DNA of 33,130 nt, from contig JALOBN010000032.1 of NCBI GenBank assembly GCA_023228245.1, positions 1-33,130 of the forward strand, given 5' to 3'. The translations under genes and the position numbers were made by a program. Under the pieces are notes generated by a model. The model had not been told where the DNA came from and searched no databases. It saw only the letters and a program-made list of their open reading frames with translations. The stretch is from Candidatus Pacearchaeota archaeon (lineage in GTDB: Archaea; Nanoarchaeota; Nanoarchaeia; Pacearchaeales; GW2011-AR1). Positions 6,912-14,922 of the stretch are shown here, in pieces (the stretch's first letter is position 1; every line of letters begins with the position of its first letter).

Positions 6912-7768
6912 CACTGATCTCCTTGTTGTGAGTATCCAACAAAACGACCCCTCAGGGTCTTCAATCCCAATCGATCACACAACCCCTCCCATCGGTGCCC
7001 ATCCACCTCATCCTCCACCACCTCAAACTTCTTAGTGCCCTCGAAGGGCAACCGCACCAGCTTCAAGTTCTCCCTGTATCGATTGTTGTTCAGTACAATT
7101 GCTTGATGGGCTTTTGTGGTTTCCTTCAATTCCCCTCTCAGAAACTTGGCGGCTGTCTTTTCCCCCACCCCTTCAACCCCAATTACATTATCACCATTGC
7201 AACCTGCGATGGCTTTGACATCAGACCACATGAATGGATCAATGCCCCATTCCTCCCGGAACTTCTTGGCTGTGATTGGGGACTTGCGTTTCAAATGCCA
7301 AATGATAACCCTATCATCCACAAGCAACTGCAACAAATCAGCATCGCTACTGACTATGATGCCCATTTCTCCCCTGGGAACATTCCGACACACACTAGCA
7401 ATCACGTCATCGGCCTCGTATCCATCCTGCCAGAACAGATTCTTGAAACCGGCCATAGGCAATAGCTTGGTCCTCAATCGAAATAGTTGGTTGGACAAAT
7501 TGCGGTAGGCTTGTCGTTGCTCCTCGTCCAAATCACTATGCCTGTTTGCTTTGTAGACTTTGCTTATGGACTGTCGATTGTCACTTCCTCGATCAAAGCA
7601 AAATGCCACCCGGTTGGTTGAGTAAAGTTCCTGCAAATCCACAATGGTCCGGAGCATCCCAAACACCACCCCGGTCCTAATGCCCTCAAATGACAGGTCA
7701 CCCATCACATGAAATGCAGCATAGGCCACTGCAGACACGTCAATGATTAGAAGTGGAGGCTTGTTCAT
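6911..7768 (-). CDS. 5'-3' exonuclease / flap endonuclease
   Basis: The 285-residue product matches the N-terminal nuclease of DNA polymerase I and phage flap exonucleases such as T7 gp6. Metal-binding acids are visible: D10 (LLIIDVSAVAY), D59 (FDRG), E118/D120/D121 (GYEADD), D142/D144 (SSDAD), and a helix-hairpin-helix GVEGVGEKTAAKFL near 200. It would remove RNA primers or resect ends. ATG 7768 has GAGGA 5 nt upstream and an ATGA overlap with its neighbour. The polymerase and its proofreading domain are encoded separately. Confidence 0.9.
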   Translation of the reverse strand: MNKPPLLIIDVSAVAYAAFHVMGDLSFEGIRTGVVFGMLRTIVDLQELYSTNRVAFCFDRGSDNRQSISKVYKANRHSDLDEEQRQAYRNLSNQLFRLRTKLLPMAGFKNLFWQDGYEADDVIASVCRNVPRGEMGIIVSSDADLLQLLVDDRVIIWHLKRKSPITAKKFREEWGIDPFMWSDVKAIAGCNGDNVIGVEGVGEKTAAKFLRGELKETTKAHQAIVLNNNRYRENLKLVRLPFEGTKKFEVVEDEVDGHRWEGLCDRLGLKTLRGRFVGYSQQGDQ

Positions 7769-8076
7769 TCGTTCCTCAGTACACGAAACCCAACCAATTC
7801 ACGGCCTTCCCCAACTGAATCAAATTCAGCAGCAACAGGACCATATCCTTTTCTGGGTCCGTCATTGTAGATGCCACACAGCCCATTCAGAATCCCAAGC
7901 AGACCAACACTGAATCCACCACACTGCTGAACAACCTGACACGTTGGGTGATTTGAAATATCTTGATTGCAAGGCACCCTATTTGAAATCAAGGCTGCCA
8001 CTGCTTGACGATCGCGTTTGGACAGATCATTCATGTAATCAACTACAGTCTGAGCTAGTTCCAAATCTACCATCAT
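7765..8076 (-). CDS. Unknown protein, 103 aa
   Basis: It is coupled by ATGA overlaps to the RecA-like gene before it and the exonuclease after it, with GGAGG about 5-6 nt upstream of ATG 8076. Helical N-terminus (QTVVDYMNDLSKRDRQAVAA), then a Cys-containing centre (C36, C46, C52) and a glycine-rich C-terminal part. It may assist recombination, judging only by its place. No family assigned. Confidence 0.7.
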   Translation of the reverse strand: MMVDLELAQTVVDYMNDLSKRDRQAVAALISNRVPCNQDISNHPTCQVVQQCGGFSVGLLGILNGLCGIYNDGPRKGYGPVAAEFDSVGEGRELVGFRVLRNE

Positions 8077-9161
8077 TCATACCTCCGTTTGCGTTCCACC
8101 ACGCAAGCATCCTCGATGTCTTGCCAAGTGACTGCCACCAACTCCTTCAAATCCTCAACCAGTTCCTCATCCTCAATTCGCTTGATGACCTTCTCCCTCC
8201 TGCCCGATGGCCAGTCTGGTCCCAGACCAGTCACTTTGACCTTGCCATCAGTTTCCTTCCACACCCCTTCGGCAATCAAGTAGTCCACCATACCACCAAC
8301 GTCATCAATTCCATAGCTGTGGTAGATGGGGATTATCACAGTCCGATCCCGGCCAGTCACTCGGTTCTTCTTCACCCGAACCTTGCAATTCACACCCAAC
8401 TGTCGCGGCTTGCCCATAACCGTCTTACTGATCTTCCCAGCACAAGTGGACCACAACTGCAAAGTGGCGTAGAACTTCAAGGCCCGACCACCACTGTGAG
8501 TTGCCTTCTCAAACATGTCGAAGCTGTCCCGCTCCTGACTGATGATGATCAATATGCTACCAGTCCTGGCCAGTGGACCCATAAGCCTACGTAGATTGGC
8601 CGAGTTGGACTTGGCTTTCCCATCCCCGTAGCTACCGGCCTGATCCTTTGTCGTTCCCTTACGAAAAGCAGACTTGGTTTTCTTGAACTTCTCAATTTCT
8701 GCCTTGCTGCTCAAACAATCCTGACTGTCAAGAATGTAGATGCAAGGCCGCTTTCCCTTCAGGGCATCATCTACGTGATAGTAGAACTCCTCACTGGTCT
8801 CACTGTGCCGGGCAGCACCATCCTCGTCTACCTCTGGGGGTTCCAATCGCTCGGCTACCTTGATGCCAAAGAACCGACGGATGTCCATCAGTGCTCCACC
8901 CTCAGGGGCATCATAAACAAATCGGTAATTGTCAAAGGCGTGGTTTGCGGCAGCCTCGGCCAACAAGGTTAGCGACAAAAACGTCTTGCCACTATCTGAG
9001 CTGCCCACCAAGAAATAGTAGTGACCAGGAAGGAAACACCCGTCAATCTTACCAGTGCATCCCAAGTTCAGCATGGAACTGCCAGAACTGAGGGCAATGC
9101 CCTCCATGGGCAACTTGATCTTCTTGGGTCGCAGAAACTCTTTTGTCTGTTTTGTTCCCAT
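8073..9161 (-). CDS. RecA/UvsX-like recombinase
   Basis: A 362-residue RecA-fold ATPase: Walker A at 53-60 (GSSDSGKT), Walker B ending at D145 (CIYILDSQD), and the RecA-like HSGGRALKFYAT strand. It should form filaments on single-stranded DNA and drive strand exchange in phage recombination-dependent replication. ATG 9161 is preceded by GGAGGTGA at good spacing; earlier in-frame TTG and GTG codons run into the tRNA-like element. The downstream GIDD and acidic C-terminal tail look typical. The SSB, UvsY-like, resolvase and Mre11-Rad50 genes nearby complete the system. Confidence 0.88.
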   Translation of the reverse strand: MGTKQTKEFLRPKKIKLPMEGIALSSGSSMLNLGCTGKIDGCFLPGHYYFLVGSSDSGKTFLSLTLLAEAAANHAFDNYRFVYDAPEGGALMDIRRFFGIKVAERLEPPEVDEDGAARHSETSEEFYYHVDDALKGKRPCIYILDSQDCLSSKAEIEKFKKTKSAFRKGTTKDQAGSYGDGKAKSNSANLRRLMGPLARTGSILIIISQERDSFDMFEKATHSGGRALKFYATLQLWSTCAGKISKTVMGKPRQLGVNCKVRVKKNRVTGRDRTVIIPIYHSYGIDDVGGMVDYLIAEGVWKETDGKVKVTGLGPDWPSGRREKVIKRIEDEELVEDLKELVAVTWQDIEDACVVERKRRYE

Positions 9162-9177
9162 CACGTTCACCTCCAAA

Positions 9178-9244
9178 AGGAACCGGATGGATTTGAACCA
9201 TCACCTGGACACTGTGCCCCGCACTGCCATTGTGCTGCGGCTCC
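9178..9244 (-). tRNA. tRNA-like element with shortened anticodon arm
   Basis: In the 105-base gap between SSB and RecA genes, the minus strand folds as a tRNA: 7-bp acceptor stem (9238-9244 with 9179-9185, one G-U), 4-bp D stem with a GG-bearing loop, and a canonical T arm (9186-9202, GGTTCAAATCC). The part between D and T arms is only 18 nt, so the anticodon stem has about 3 bp and the expected U33 is absent. No CCA is encoded. It is either a degenerate tRNA gene, an unusual short tRNA, or a tRNA-like RNA or attachment relic. No anticodon can be assigned. Confidence 0.5.
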
Positions 9245-9266
9245 TCCTCGTTCTCACACGAGCGCA

Positions 9267-10442
9267 TCAGTCCCAATCATCATCCTTGAGCTTGGTCTTC
9301 TTGGATGGTTCGTCGTCATCATCATCATCCTTAGGCTTGGCCTTGGACTTCTTGGATGGTGCCGGCTCGTCGTCATCATCATCCCAATCATCGTCGTCAT
9401 CATCATCCTTAGGCTTGGCCTTGGATGACTTGGGCTTGTCCACCAATGGACGCACGTTCTTCGGGTCCACTCCCTTGAACCGTTTGCCCTCGTCGTTCTT
9501 CAGCAACAATGAGCCATCGTCGTTGATGCGGACGATTTCACACACCCCAAACTGACGGTGACGGACCTCTTGTCCTTCCTCCAATTCCGGACCATCAGCC
9601 TTAGTGGCCTTCTTGGGAGGTTCGTCATCGTCATCGTCATCATCGTCCTTGGGTTTGGATGACTTGGCGGGCTTCTTGGGCTCATCGTCGTCATCATCGT
9701 CCTTGGTGGGCTCTTGGAGGAACAGCCGCTTGAGCTCGTCATATGGAAGCAGCTTCACCACGTCATCCAAACAAATGCCGTGGTCCATCAACTCTGAGTC
9801 CAGTCCATTCGGTCTGGGCTTGAACTCAATGGAATAGGCATCCAGGAACGTGTAGCCTCCAGCGTCCTCCTCGGAGTAACTCACCTTGAGAGTAGCACCA
9901 GCCTTCTCGTCATCGAAGTTGCTGATGTGTGGCTCGTCCTCTTCAGCATCCTGCCGCTTCTTGTCCAGCAGCTTTCCAAACGTATGGAAGCTGCTTTCGT
10001 ACAGCATTACCTTGCCACTATCCTCATCACGTTTCACCACGTGAATCAGAAACAACTGCCGCTCCTTCGGCTTCAGTGACTTGATGAGCTTCTCGTTGCC
10101 CTCATCAGGATCGGATGCCAACTTGGCCCGATACTCACAGATGGGGCACGGCTTTCCGGCGGTCTTAGCCAGGCAAACATAACTCTCATTGTTCGGACCC
10201 ACTCGGCTGTGAGTGTAATAGGTCCGCTCGTAATACCACTCCCCCGGTTTGGCATAGGGATTGTTCTTGCCAACCTCGAAAGGAACGATGTCAAACCGGA
10301 CTGTCCCTTCCTTGGGAGAAAAGATCTCAATCCCATCGGGGATTGTCAAGGTAGTCCAGTCACCACCAGCACGATGCTTAGCATCACGTTGGCTTGAACC
10401 CGCCCTCTGGCGATCAGATCGACTTTCTCTCTCTCGAACCAT
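9267..10442 (-). CDS. gp32-like single-stranded DNA-binding protein with long acidic tails
   Basis: In the 391-residue protein, H78, C90, C99 and C102 are spaced like the zinc ligands of T4 gp32 (His, Cys, Cys, Cys), and the surrounding OB-like region (EWYYERTYYTHSR) fits. The basic N-terminus may mediate cooperativity. From about residue 247 there are four Asp runs separated by Lys/Pro linkers. Between the runs (about 290-330) lies a small Gly- and Val-rich domain (EGQEVRHRQFGVCEIVRI) like CarD or Tudor/SH3 folds, not usual in gp32. DNA repeats at 9311-9347 and 9391-9425 encode tail segments. ATG 10442 has AAAGGA upstream. Confidence 0.85.
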   Translation of the reverse strand: MVRERESRSDRQRAGSSQRDAKHRAGGDWTTLTIPDGIEIFSPKEGTVRFDIVPFEVGKNNPYAKPGEWYYERTYYTHSRVGPNNESYVCLAKTAGKPCPICEYRAKLASDPDEGNEKLIKSLKPKERQLFLIHVVKRDEDSGKVMLYESSFHTFGKLLDKKRQDAEEDEPHISNFDDEKAGATLKVSYSEEDAGGYTFLDAYSIEFKPRPNGLDSELMDHGICLDDVVKLLPYDELKRLFLQEPTKDDDDDDEPKKPAKSSKPKDDDDDDDDEPPKKATKADGPELEEGQEVRHRQFGVCEIVRINDDGSLLLKNDEGKRFKGVDPKNVRPLVDKPKSSKAKPKDDDDDDDWDDDDDEPAPSKKSKAKPKDDDDDDEPSKKTKLKDDDWD

Positions 10443-10585
10443 TAGCGTTTTCCTTTCTGTCTTTCAATAAACTCACGACCACGATAGAACGCAATCACTC
10501 CCATCTTCACAGTAAGAAACACCACGATGGGCAGTAACACAAACACAATCAAAGATGCAATTCCAATAGTTTGCAAAATGCCCAC
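10442..10585 (-). CDS. Small membrane protein, 47 aa, GTG start
   Basis: GTG 10585 follows AGAGAGG at good distance, and the stop overlaps the SSB start (TAATG). The 47 residues have a hydrophobic segment at about 6-26 and a basic tail (YRGREFIERQKGKR), predicting one membrane span with the C-terminus inside. Function unknown; it could tether DNA metabolism to the membrane, but nothing shows this directly. Confidence 0.65.
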   Translation of the reverse strand: MGILQTIGIASLIVFVLLPIVVFLTVKMGVIAFYRGREFIERQKGKR

Positions 10586-10597
10586 AATTCACCTCTC

Positions 10598-11074
10598 TCA
10601 GTCCCGGCCCCGCCTGCGTACATATTGTTTCTCCACCTCCTCCATTTTCTCCTTGGCACCTTCGGGTGCCCTCGGCTTGGCGAAGTAGCCTGCCAAGAAC
10701 AATGCCACCAGATCCTCCAGTGCCTTCTTCCGGTGATCAACGGCTGAGACGGCAGCATCCAACACATCCACATCGTGTTGGGCTTGTATGGTGACCTTCT
10801 TGGCGTTAGTGTACTCGTCCTGCTGCAACACTGTGGCCTTGATTGCCGCCTCGGTGACCTTGTCCAATCCAAACTTGGATGGATCGGAGCGTATGGTCAA
10901 CTCCAACTCAGCAGTGGTCAGCTCCATATCTGCCTTGGCCTCTGACAACAGCTTGCGTGCCTCGGCCAACCTGGCACCATACCGAAATCGCAATCGTGGC
11001 TGGTTCACCCACTCCCGATCCAGCTCATTGGGGTCTGGATGCAGTTCGGATTCAATCTCTTTGCGGTCTTTCAT
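10598..11074 (-). CDS. Possible UvsY-like recombination mediator
   Basis: ATG 11074 with AGGAGG upstream gives a 158-residue, almost fully helical, highly charged protein with a basic end (YVRRRGRD). The pattern of helices with LAEARKLLSEAKADMELTTA and a final ALEDLVALFLAGYFAKP resembles phage proteins that I recall being annotated as UvsY-like, which load recombinase onto SSB-coated DNA. Position between SSB and clamp loader, near the RecA-like gene, supports this. No catalytic motif is expected. A generic coiled-coil scaffold is the alternative. Confidence 0.45.
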   Translation of the reverse strand: MKDRKEIESELHPDPNELDREWVNQPRLRFRYGARLAEARKLLSEAKADMELTTAELELTIRSDPSKFGLDKVTEAAIKATVLQQDEYTNAKKVTIQAQHDVDVLDAAVSAVDHRKKALEDLVALFLAGYFAKPRAPEGAKEKMEEVEKQYVRRRGRD

Positions 11075-11093
11075 TGTCTTACCTCCTGCCCTA

Positions 11094-12047
11094 TTATCGG
11101 GACTTCTTTGTGCCCATACCAACCACCTCGAAACAGGACGCCACCAAACCAGCCTTGCCACTGGCAAAGTAGTCACGCTCAAATGAGCAAACCACATCAT
11201 ATGCTCGACTTGATCCACTGTTCAGCAACACTGATGTCGCATAGGCCAAGATGTGCCGCCTAACTCCCTCAGCATCGTCTTGCAGAGCCTTGAGTATCTT
11301 GGCCACGGACGACCATTGTGCCTTGCCACTCAATAGTATTCGACACAGCTCAATGGATTCAGCACTTGCAACCCCGGACATCACCACGGCCAGTTGCTCC
11401 TCTTCGCCAACCAGTCCCACTACCTGATTCAGCAGGACCAGGGCTTTGCGTGGGCTGCCTTCTGCGACTTCAATAATACGGTCCAGAACTTCCTCGCTGA
11501 GTTTGAAACTCTCCTTCTCAGCCACATCGATCAACAAGTACTTCATCTCCGTGTCTTTCAAGGCATGCATAGTGATGACCGTGGCCCTGGTCCTGATGGT
11601 GTTGAGCATCTTCTGGGGCTCAGTGGTTGCCAAGAAGAAGTAGACATGGGACGGAGTGTCCTCCAACATCTTGAGCAAGGCATTCTGCGCATCCACAGTT
11701 GCCCTAGCGCATTCGTCGAGTAGCCAAATGCGTGTCTTGCCACCCATAGGCGATAAGTGCATTCTGTTGCGTATGTCCCGAATGGTATCGATTCCTCTAA
11801 CGTCGGCGATGTTCAGTTCACTGAAGTCTGTGTCAGAGCAATCCAACAACCTTTTCAATATCCGAGCGATGGTAGTCTTGCCACAACCACTCGGACCAGT
11901 GAACAGAACACAATGAGGAATCTTGTTGTCCTTCCCCATCTGCCTCAGCATACGAACAGCGTCGTCCTGACCCACCAGCTCACTTAACTTGGTTGGTCGG
12001 TGCTTCTTGTACAGCTCCTGGCCATCGTTCTCATTTTCATCTGTCAT
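11094..12047 (-). CDS. Clamp loader AAA+ ATPase (DnaX/gp44-like)
   Basis: The 317-residue product opens with the clamp-loader signature LYKKHRPTKLSELVGQ, then Walker A at 51-58 (GPSGCGKT), Walker B with D111-E-C-A (DECA), sensor 1 (ATTEPQKM) and an RTRA arginine motif in place of SRC. It should open the phage sliding clamp (14912-15928) and load it at primer ends. It couples to the polymerase gene by an ATGA overlap. I see no separate small subunit gene, so it may act as a homo-oligomer or use an unrecognised partner. Confidence 0.9.
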   Translation of the reverse strand: MTDENENDGQELYKKHRPTKLSELVGQDDAVRMLRQMGKDNKIPHCVLFTGPSGCGKTTIARILKRLLDCSDTDFSELNIADVRGIDTIRDIRNRMHLSPMGGKTRIWLLDECARATVDAQNALLKMLEDTPSHVYFFLATTEPQKMLNTIRTRATVITMHALKDTEMKYLLIDVAEKESFKLSEEVLDRIIEVAEGSPRKALVLLNQVVGLVGEEEQLAVVMSGVASAESIELCRILLSGKAQWSSVAKILKALQDDAEGVRRHILAYATSVLLNSGSSRAYDVVCSFERDYFASGKAGLVASCFEVVGMGTKKSR

Positions 12048-13423
12048 TTGATTTCAACTGCTTTCTTTTCAAACCAGTTTGTCCTTGTCACCTCAGCCTC
12101 TACACCGAGTGGAGCCACAATCCACGCCCAATGGTCCCTCACGTCTACGGTCATTATCTGCTTGACCATTTGCAGATAATCATCCAACTCCTCCTCAGGT
12201 ACATCGGCCAAGATGCTATCATGGATCTGCCCCACCACCAAAGTCTGCATCTTTCGTTTCTTGATTTGCTTCACCAACTGGATCAACGACCACAGCAAAC
12301 AATGAAACGCTGGCCCCTGCACTGGATAGTTGTACAACTCATTTCTGCTGAACACCCCAGCACACACAAACCCAGTCATGGTCCGAAACCAACCACGCTT
12401 CTGGTACAGCTTCAACCACTCGTCTTTCTTCCTACTCCATGTTGGAAACTTCTCATTGAATCGCTTCTCTACCTGACAGATGTGATGCTCAAATGTCCCC
12501 TTGACCGGCTTGTCGTGGGAGTCACAGGCTCCAAGTTCAGAAATACCAGCACGTCGAAGGTGCTTGAAAAGATCAACACCATCAGCCGTAGTCAATTCAG
12601 CACTCTCAATGGCGTTCCAAAGTTCCCTGGCCACATTGCAATAGTAGGAGCCGTAAAGTTCAGGAAAGACAAACCCATTCTTGGCATAGAATCTGGGCTT
12701 CTTTGTTACCTGCTCCACGGGCATCTTGTAACACTCGGCAGCCATGTCCCTGTGAATATCCAGGGTTGAATCACTGGCATACCTGATCATGGCTGGATCC
12801 GACCAGAAGCACGATGCTATGCGAAATTCAAGAGCCGAATAGTCCACCTCCACCAACACCCGCCCTGGTCGTGGAATAAAGCACCTACGGATCATCCCAC
12901 CAATCTCTGGGTCACGAATTGGAATGTTCTGGAAATTGGGACTGTCACAACTTCCTCGATACGTCCTGGTGAGATGCAAATTGAACGATGGGTGGAGCAA
13001 CCCATCACACACCTCACGTCGAATGCCTACCAAATAAGTGCTACGCAGCTTCTTGTGTTTCTCCACTCGAATCCACTTCTGGACGAATGGCAAATCAATT
13101 CCCTCAAGTGCGTCCACGTCCACCTTGTCCCGCCCGGTCTTGGTAGCGTGTTTGGATTCGTATCCCATCTCCTTGAATAGAATACTAGCCAGTTGGGAAC
13201 GGCTACTTAGATTGGACTTATCGCCCCATCGCCTCTTCCATGTCTTCCAGACCTCATCTGTTTTCAGTTCACCTGTCAAATCCTCAATCTGAACACCCAC
13301 TTCGTCTATGGTTCGATTTATTCGTTCCACATCCATGCAAATCCCATTGGATTCCAGCACGGCAAGGGCCAGACAACCGTCTTGGAACAGCTTAAGGGCT
13401 TCTTTAGAAGGCGTGGCTACCAT
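12044..13423 (-). CDS. Family A DNA polymerase, polymerase domain only
   Basis: The 459-residue chain begins at the thumb (QDGCLALAVLESNGICMD) and contains motif A near 194 (VEVDYSALE), motif B (KKPRFYAKNGFVFPELYG) and motif C with H401-D-S. It has no exonuclease domain; that domain is in the next gene upstream, 13512-14726. In SPO1-like and other phage polymerases both parts are one chain, so this gene looks split at the exonuclease-thumb boundary. ATG 13423 follows AGGTGG, which lies in the flank of stem-loop element B. The two proteins would have to associate for proofreading. Confidence 0.9.
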   Translation of the reverse strand: MVATPSKEALKLFQDGCLALAVLESNGICMDVERINRTIDEVGVQIEDLTGELKTDEVWKTWKRRWGDKSNLSSRSQLASILFKEMGYESKHATKTGRDKVDVDALEGIDLPFVQKWIRVEKHKKLRSTYLVGIRREVCDGLLHPSFNLHLTRTYRGSCDSPNFQNIPIRDPEIGGMIRRCFIPRPGRVLVEVDYSALEFRIASCFWSDPAMIRYASDSTLDIHRDMAAECYKMPVEQVTKKPRFYAKNGFVFPELYGSYYCNVARELWNAIESAELTTADGVDLFKHLRRAGISELGACDSHDKPVKGTFEHHICQVEKRFNEKFPTWSRKKDEWLKLYQKRGWFRTMTGFVCAGVFSRNELYNYPVQGPAFHCLLWSLIQLVKQIKKRKMQTLVVGQIHDSILADVPEEELDDYLQMVKQIMTVDVRDHWAWIVAPLGVEAEVTRTNWFEKKAVEIK

Positions 13424-13427
13424 AACA

Positions 13428-13522
13428 CCCACCTGTCGTCGCCTAGGGTCGCCCCTAACGTGTTTCTTTTGGTTCTTGGTAACTTATACCATCCTGGACT
13501 GTTTGAAGGCATTAGGGGCTAA
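13428..13522 (+). repeat. Stem-loop element, copy B
   Basis: Homologous to copy A (3331-3411) but in the opposite orientation. Shared features in order: the flank CCCACCTGTCGTCGCC, then GCCCCTAAC, the hairpin TGGTA-N5-TACCA (13477-13491), and TTAGGGGCTAA. The outer stem is 8 bp plus imperfect pairs. There is a 10-base insert relative to copy A near 13442. The element separates the exonuclease and polymerase genes; its arm supplies the last codons and stop of the exonuclease gene, and its flank supplies the polymerase ribosome site. Confidence 0.8.
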
Positions 13523-14726
13523 TCTGGTGGCCCATGGCCTTCATCTGCTTCTGGGCAACGAGATACTCACAAATCGAATCCATGCCGTTGTACACCAACA
13601 GCGTGCCCAAATCCAATTCCTTGATTCTGTTCTTCTTGTACCCACCCCCATCGGAGTGAAGGTATGGACCCACAACCATGTCATATCCAGCCTGTCCCAT
13701 CAACACAAATGACTGGAACTTCACCGACGTAATCAATGGTCGATAGTCAAGCACGTGAGATGTAACCATCCCATCCCACACCCAATTGCGAACACCGTGT
13801 CCAAACTCCTTGCGAGTCCATCGCTCCTCAAACTTGATGTTGGCCCCGATCTTTGCGATGGGGCTTATCAGCAGTTCCTCCATTGCTTTGATTGCTTCGC
13901 CATGCCAGGGGAATGCTATGGTCTTCTTGCCCTCCCAACACACTGAACAGCACACAATCTGGGCATCCCTATGATCGGGCTTCAGCATGTTGGTCTCGTA
14001 ATCGAACGCTACAGTCCCACCCCGCTCCGTCATCCTTCTCAGTATCTTGGCTGCCTTGTCTGCCTCGTACACACACTCCACCTGCTTTGCTAGATCAAGC
14101 ACCCCATCAGTCCAGGGACGTTCTTCCAATACAAAGGCTGATTCCAAATGACGCTTGAACCATAGGTCCAAAGCGGTATCGTGTTTTCTCAGCAGGTATG
14201 CTGGATGAAAGGTTGGACAAATCCATGCATTCAATTGCTGCGACGGTATCTGCCAACCAGCCCAACGACCAATCCCTCCAGGGGCTTCCCCTGCTTTCCA
14301 AAGCTGACCAATGAGGGACTTGACCGGCGACCCACCCAGCAAGATGATAGTGATGGGGTTCAATTCCTTGATAGCCTTGTTCAGATTGGGCCGACATGAT
14401 TCAATGTGAACATCGTCTACCATGTTCTTTGGTGGGCGACAGATCACAGCATTGGTCTTCCAACAGTCCTTGTCCAAACTGATGCCAATCTCATCCAGAA
14501 CCTCACGTAGATACAGCCCACTCTTTCCGATGAGTTGGGTTCCTTCCTCATCCTCTTGTTCGCCAGGGGCCTCAGCAACGACCAGAACTTTTCGTCGGCC
14601 CTTTCCTGTTACTGGCATCTTTGGGGACTTGCAACCCTTGTTCAGCTTGCACAGCCCACAACGAGCTATGGTAGGAACACGCTCGGGCTCAGCGACAGTA
14701 GATAGTGAGAAGAATCCAACGTGCAA
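13512..14726 (-). CDS. Uracil-DNA glycosylase-like plus 3'-5' exonuclease fusion (split polymerase part)
   Basis: TTG 14726 has a perfect GGAGG 7 nt upstream; the earlier frame overlaps the previous gene. The 404 residues hold a family 4-type UDG domain with C23, C26, C96 and C111 spaced for an iron-sulfur cluster, the AEAPGEQEDEEG motif and HPAYLLR. From about 237 a proofreading exonuclease follows: D242-x-E244, N296/E300 and Y379-x3-D383. The chain ends 20 residues after the last motif, where other phage polymerases continue into the thumb. UDG-exonuclease-polymerase fusions are known from SPO1-like phages. Confidence 0.85.
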   Translation of the reverse strand: MHVGFFSLSTVAEPERVPTIARCGLCKLNKGCKSPKMPVTGKGRRKVLVVAEAPGEQEDEEGTQLIGKSGLYLREVLDEIGISLDKDCWKTNAVICRPPKNMVDDVHIESCRPNLNKAIKELNPITIILLGGSPVKSLIGQLWKAGEAPGGIGRWAGWQIPSQQLNAWICPTFHPAYLLRKHDTALDLWFKRHLESAFVLEERPWTDGVLDLAKQVECVYEADKAAKILRRMTERGGTVAFDYETNMLKPDHRDAQIVCCSVCWEGKKTIAFPWHGEAIKAMEELLISPIAKIGANIKFEERWTRKEFGHGVRNWVWDGMVTSHVLDYRPLITSVKFQSFVLMGQAGYDMVVGPYLHSDGGGYKKNRIKELDLGTLLVYNGMDSICEYLVAQKQMKAMGHQISP

Positions 14727-14727
14727 G

Positions 14728-14922
14728 TTATTCCTCCTTTGGATTCTCAAGTTCAGTCTTCTTTGCCCACGCTTCCTTGAATGGTAGATTCCTATCCACC
14801 ACATCGTACCGATTATCATCTTCCAAACCAGCTATAGGACGCACCTCGTGTCTGGGCCATCCACGGCGGGCCATATTATGCTTCCAACGAATAATGGCGT
14901 AGAGGGAACTGTCAAGAGTCAT
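14728..14922 (-). CDS. Unknown protein, 64 aa
   Basis: A 64-residue charged protein from ATG 14922 with GAGGA 9 nt upstream, overlapping the end of the clamp gene by 11 bases. Its last codons contain the ribosome site of the UDG-exonuclease gene (AAGGAGGAA before the stop), so translation of the two is probably linked. Basic-aromatic N-terminus (AIIRWKHNMARRGW). Not recognised. Confidence 0.65.
   Translation of the reverse strand: MTLDSSLYAIIRWKHNMARRGWPRHEVRPIAGLEDDNRYDVVDRNLPFKEAWAKKTELENPKEE

Noticed and set aside
9287..9720. Repeated DNA units that at first suggest a repeat array
   Set aside because: They encode Asp-run and Lys/Pro segments of the SSB tail in frame; unit lengths and spacers are irregular, so not CRISPR.
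11093..11098. GATAAT on the minus strand similar to the other -10 boxes, before the UvsY-like gene
   Set aside because: It is made by two adjacent stop codons (TAA TAG) of the clamp loader gene; a transcript would start on the ribosome site, leaving no leader.
13424..13511. Translational bypass (T4 gene 60 type) across element B
   Set aside because: The polymerase gene has its own ATG and ribosome site, no matching take-off and landing codons were found, and copy A is not inside a gene.
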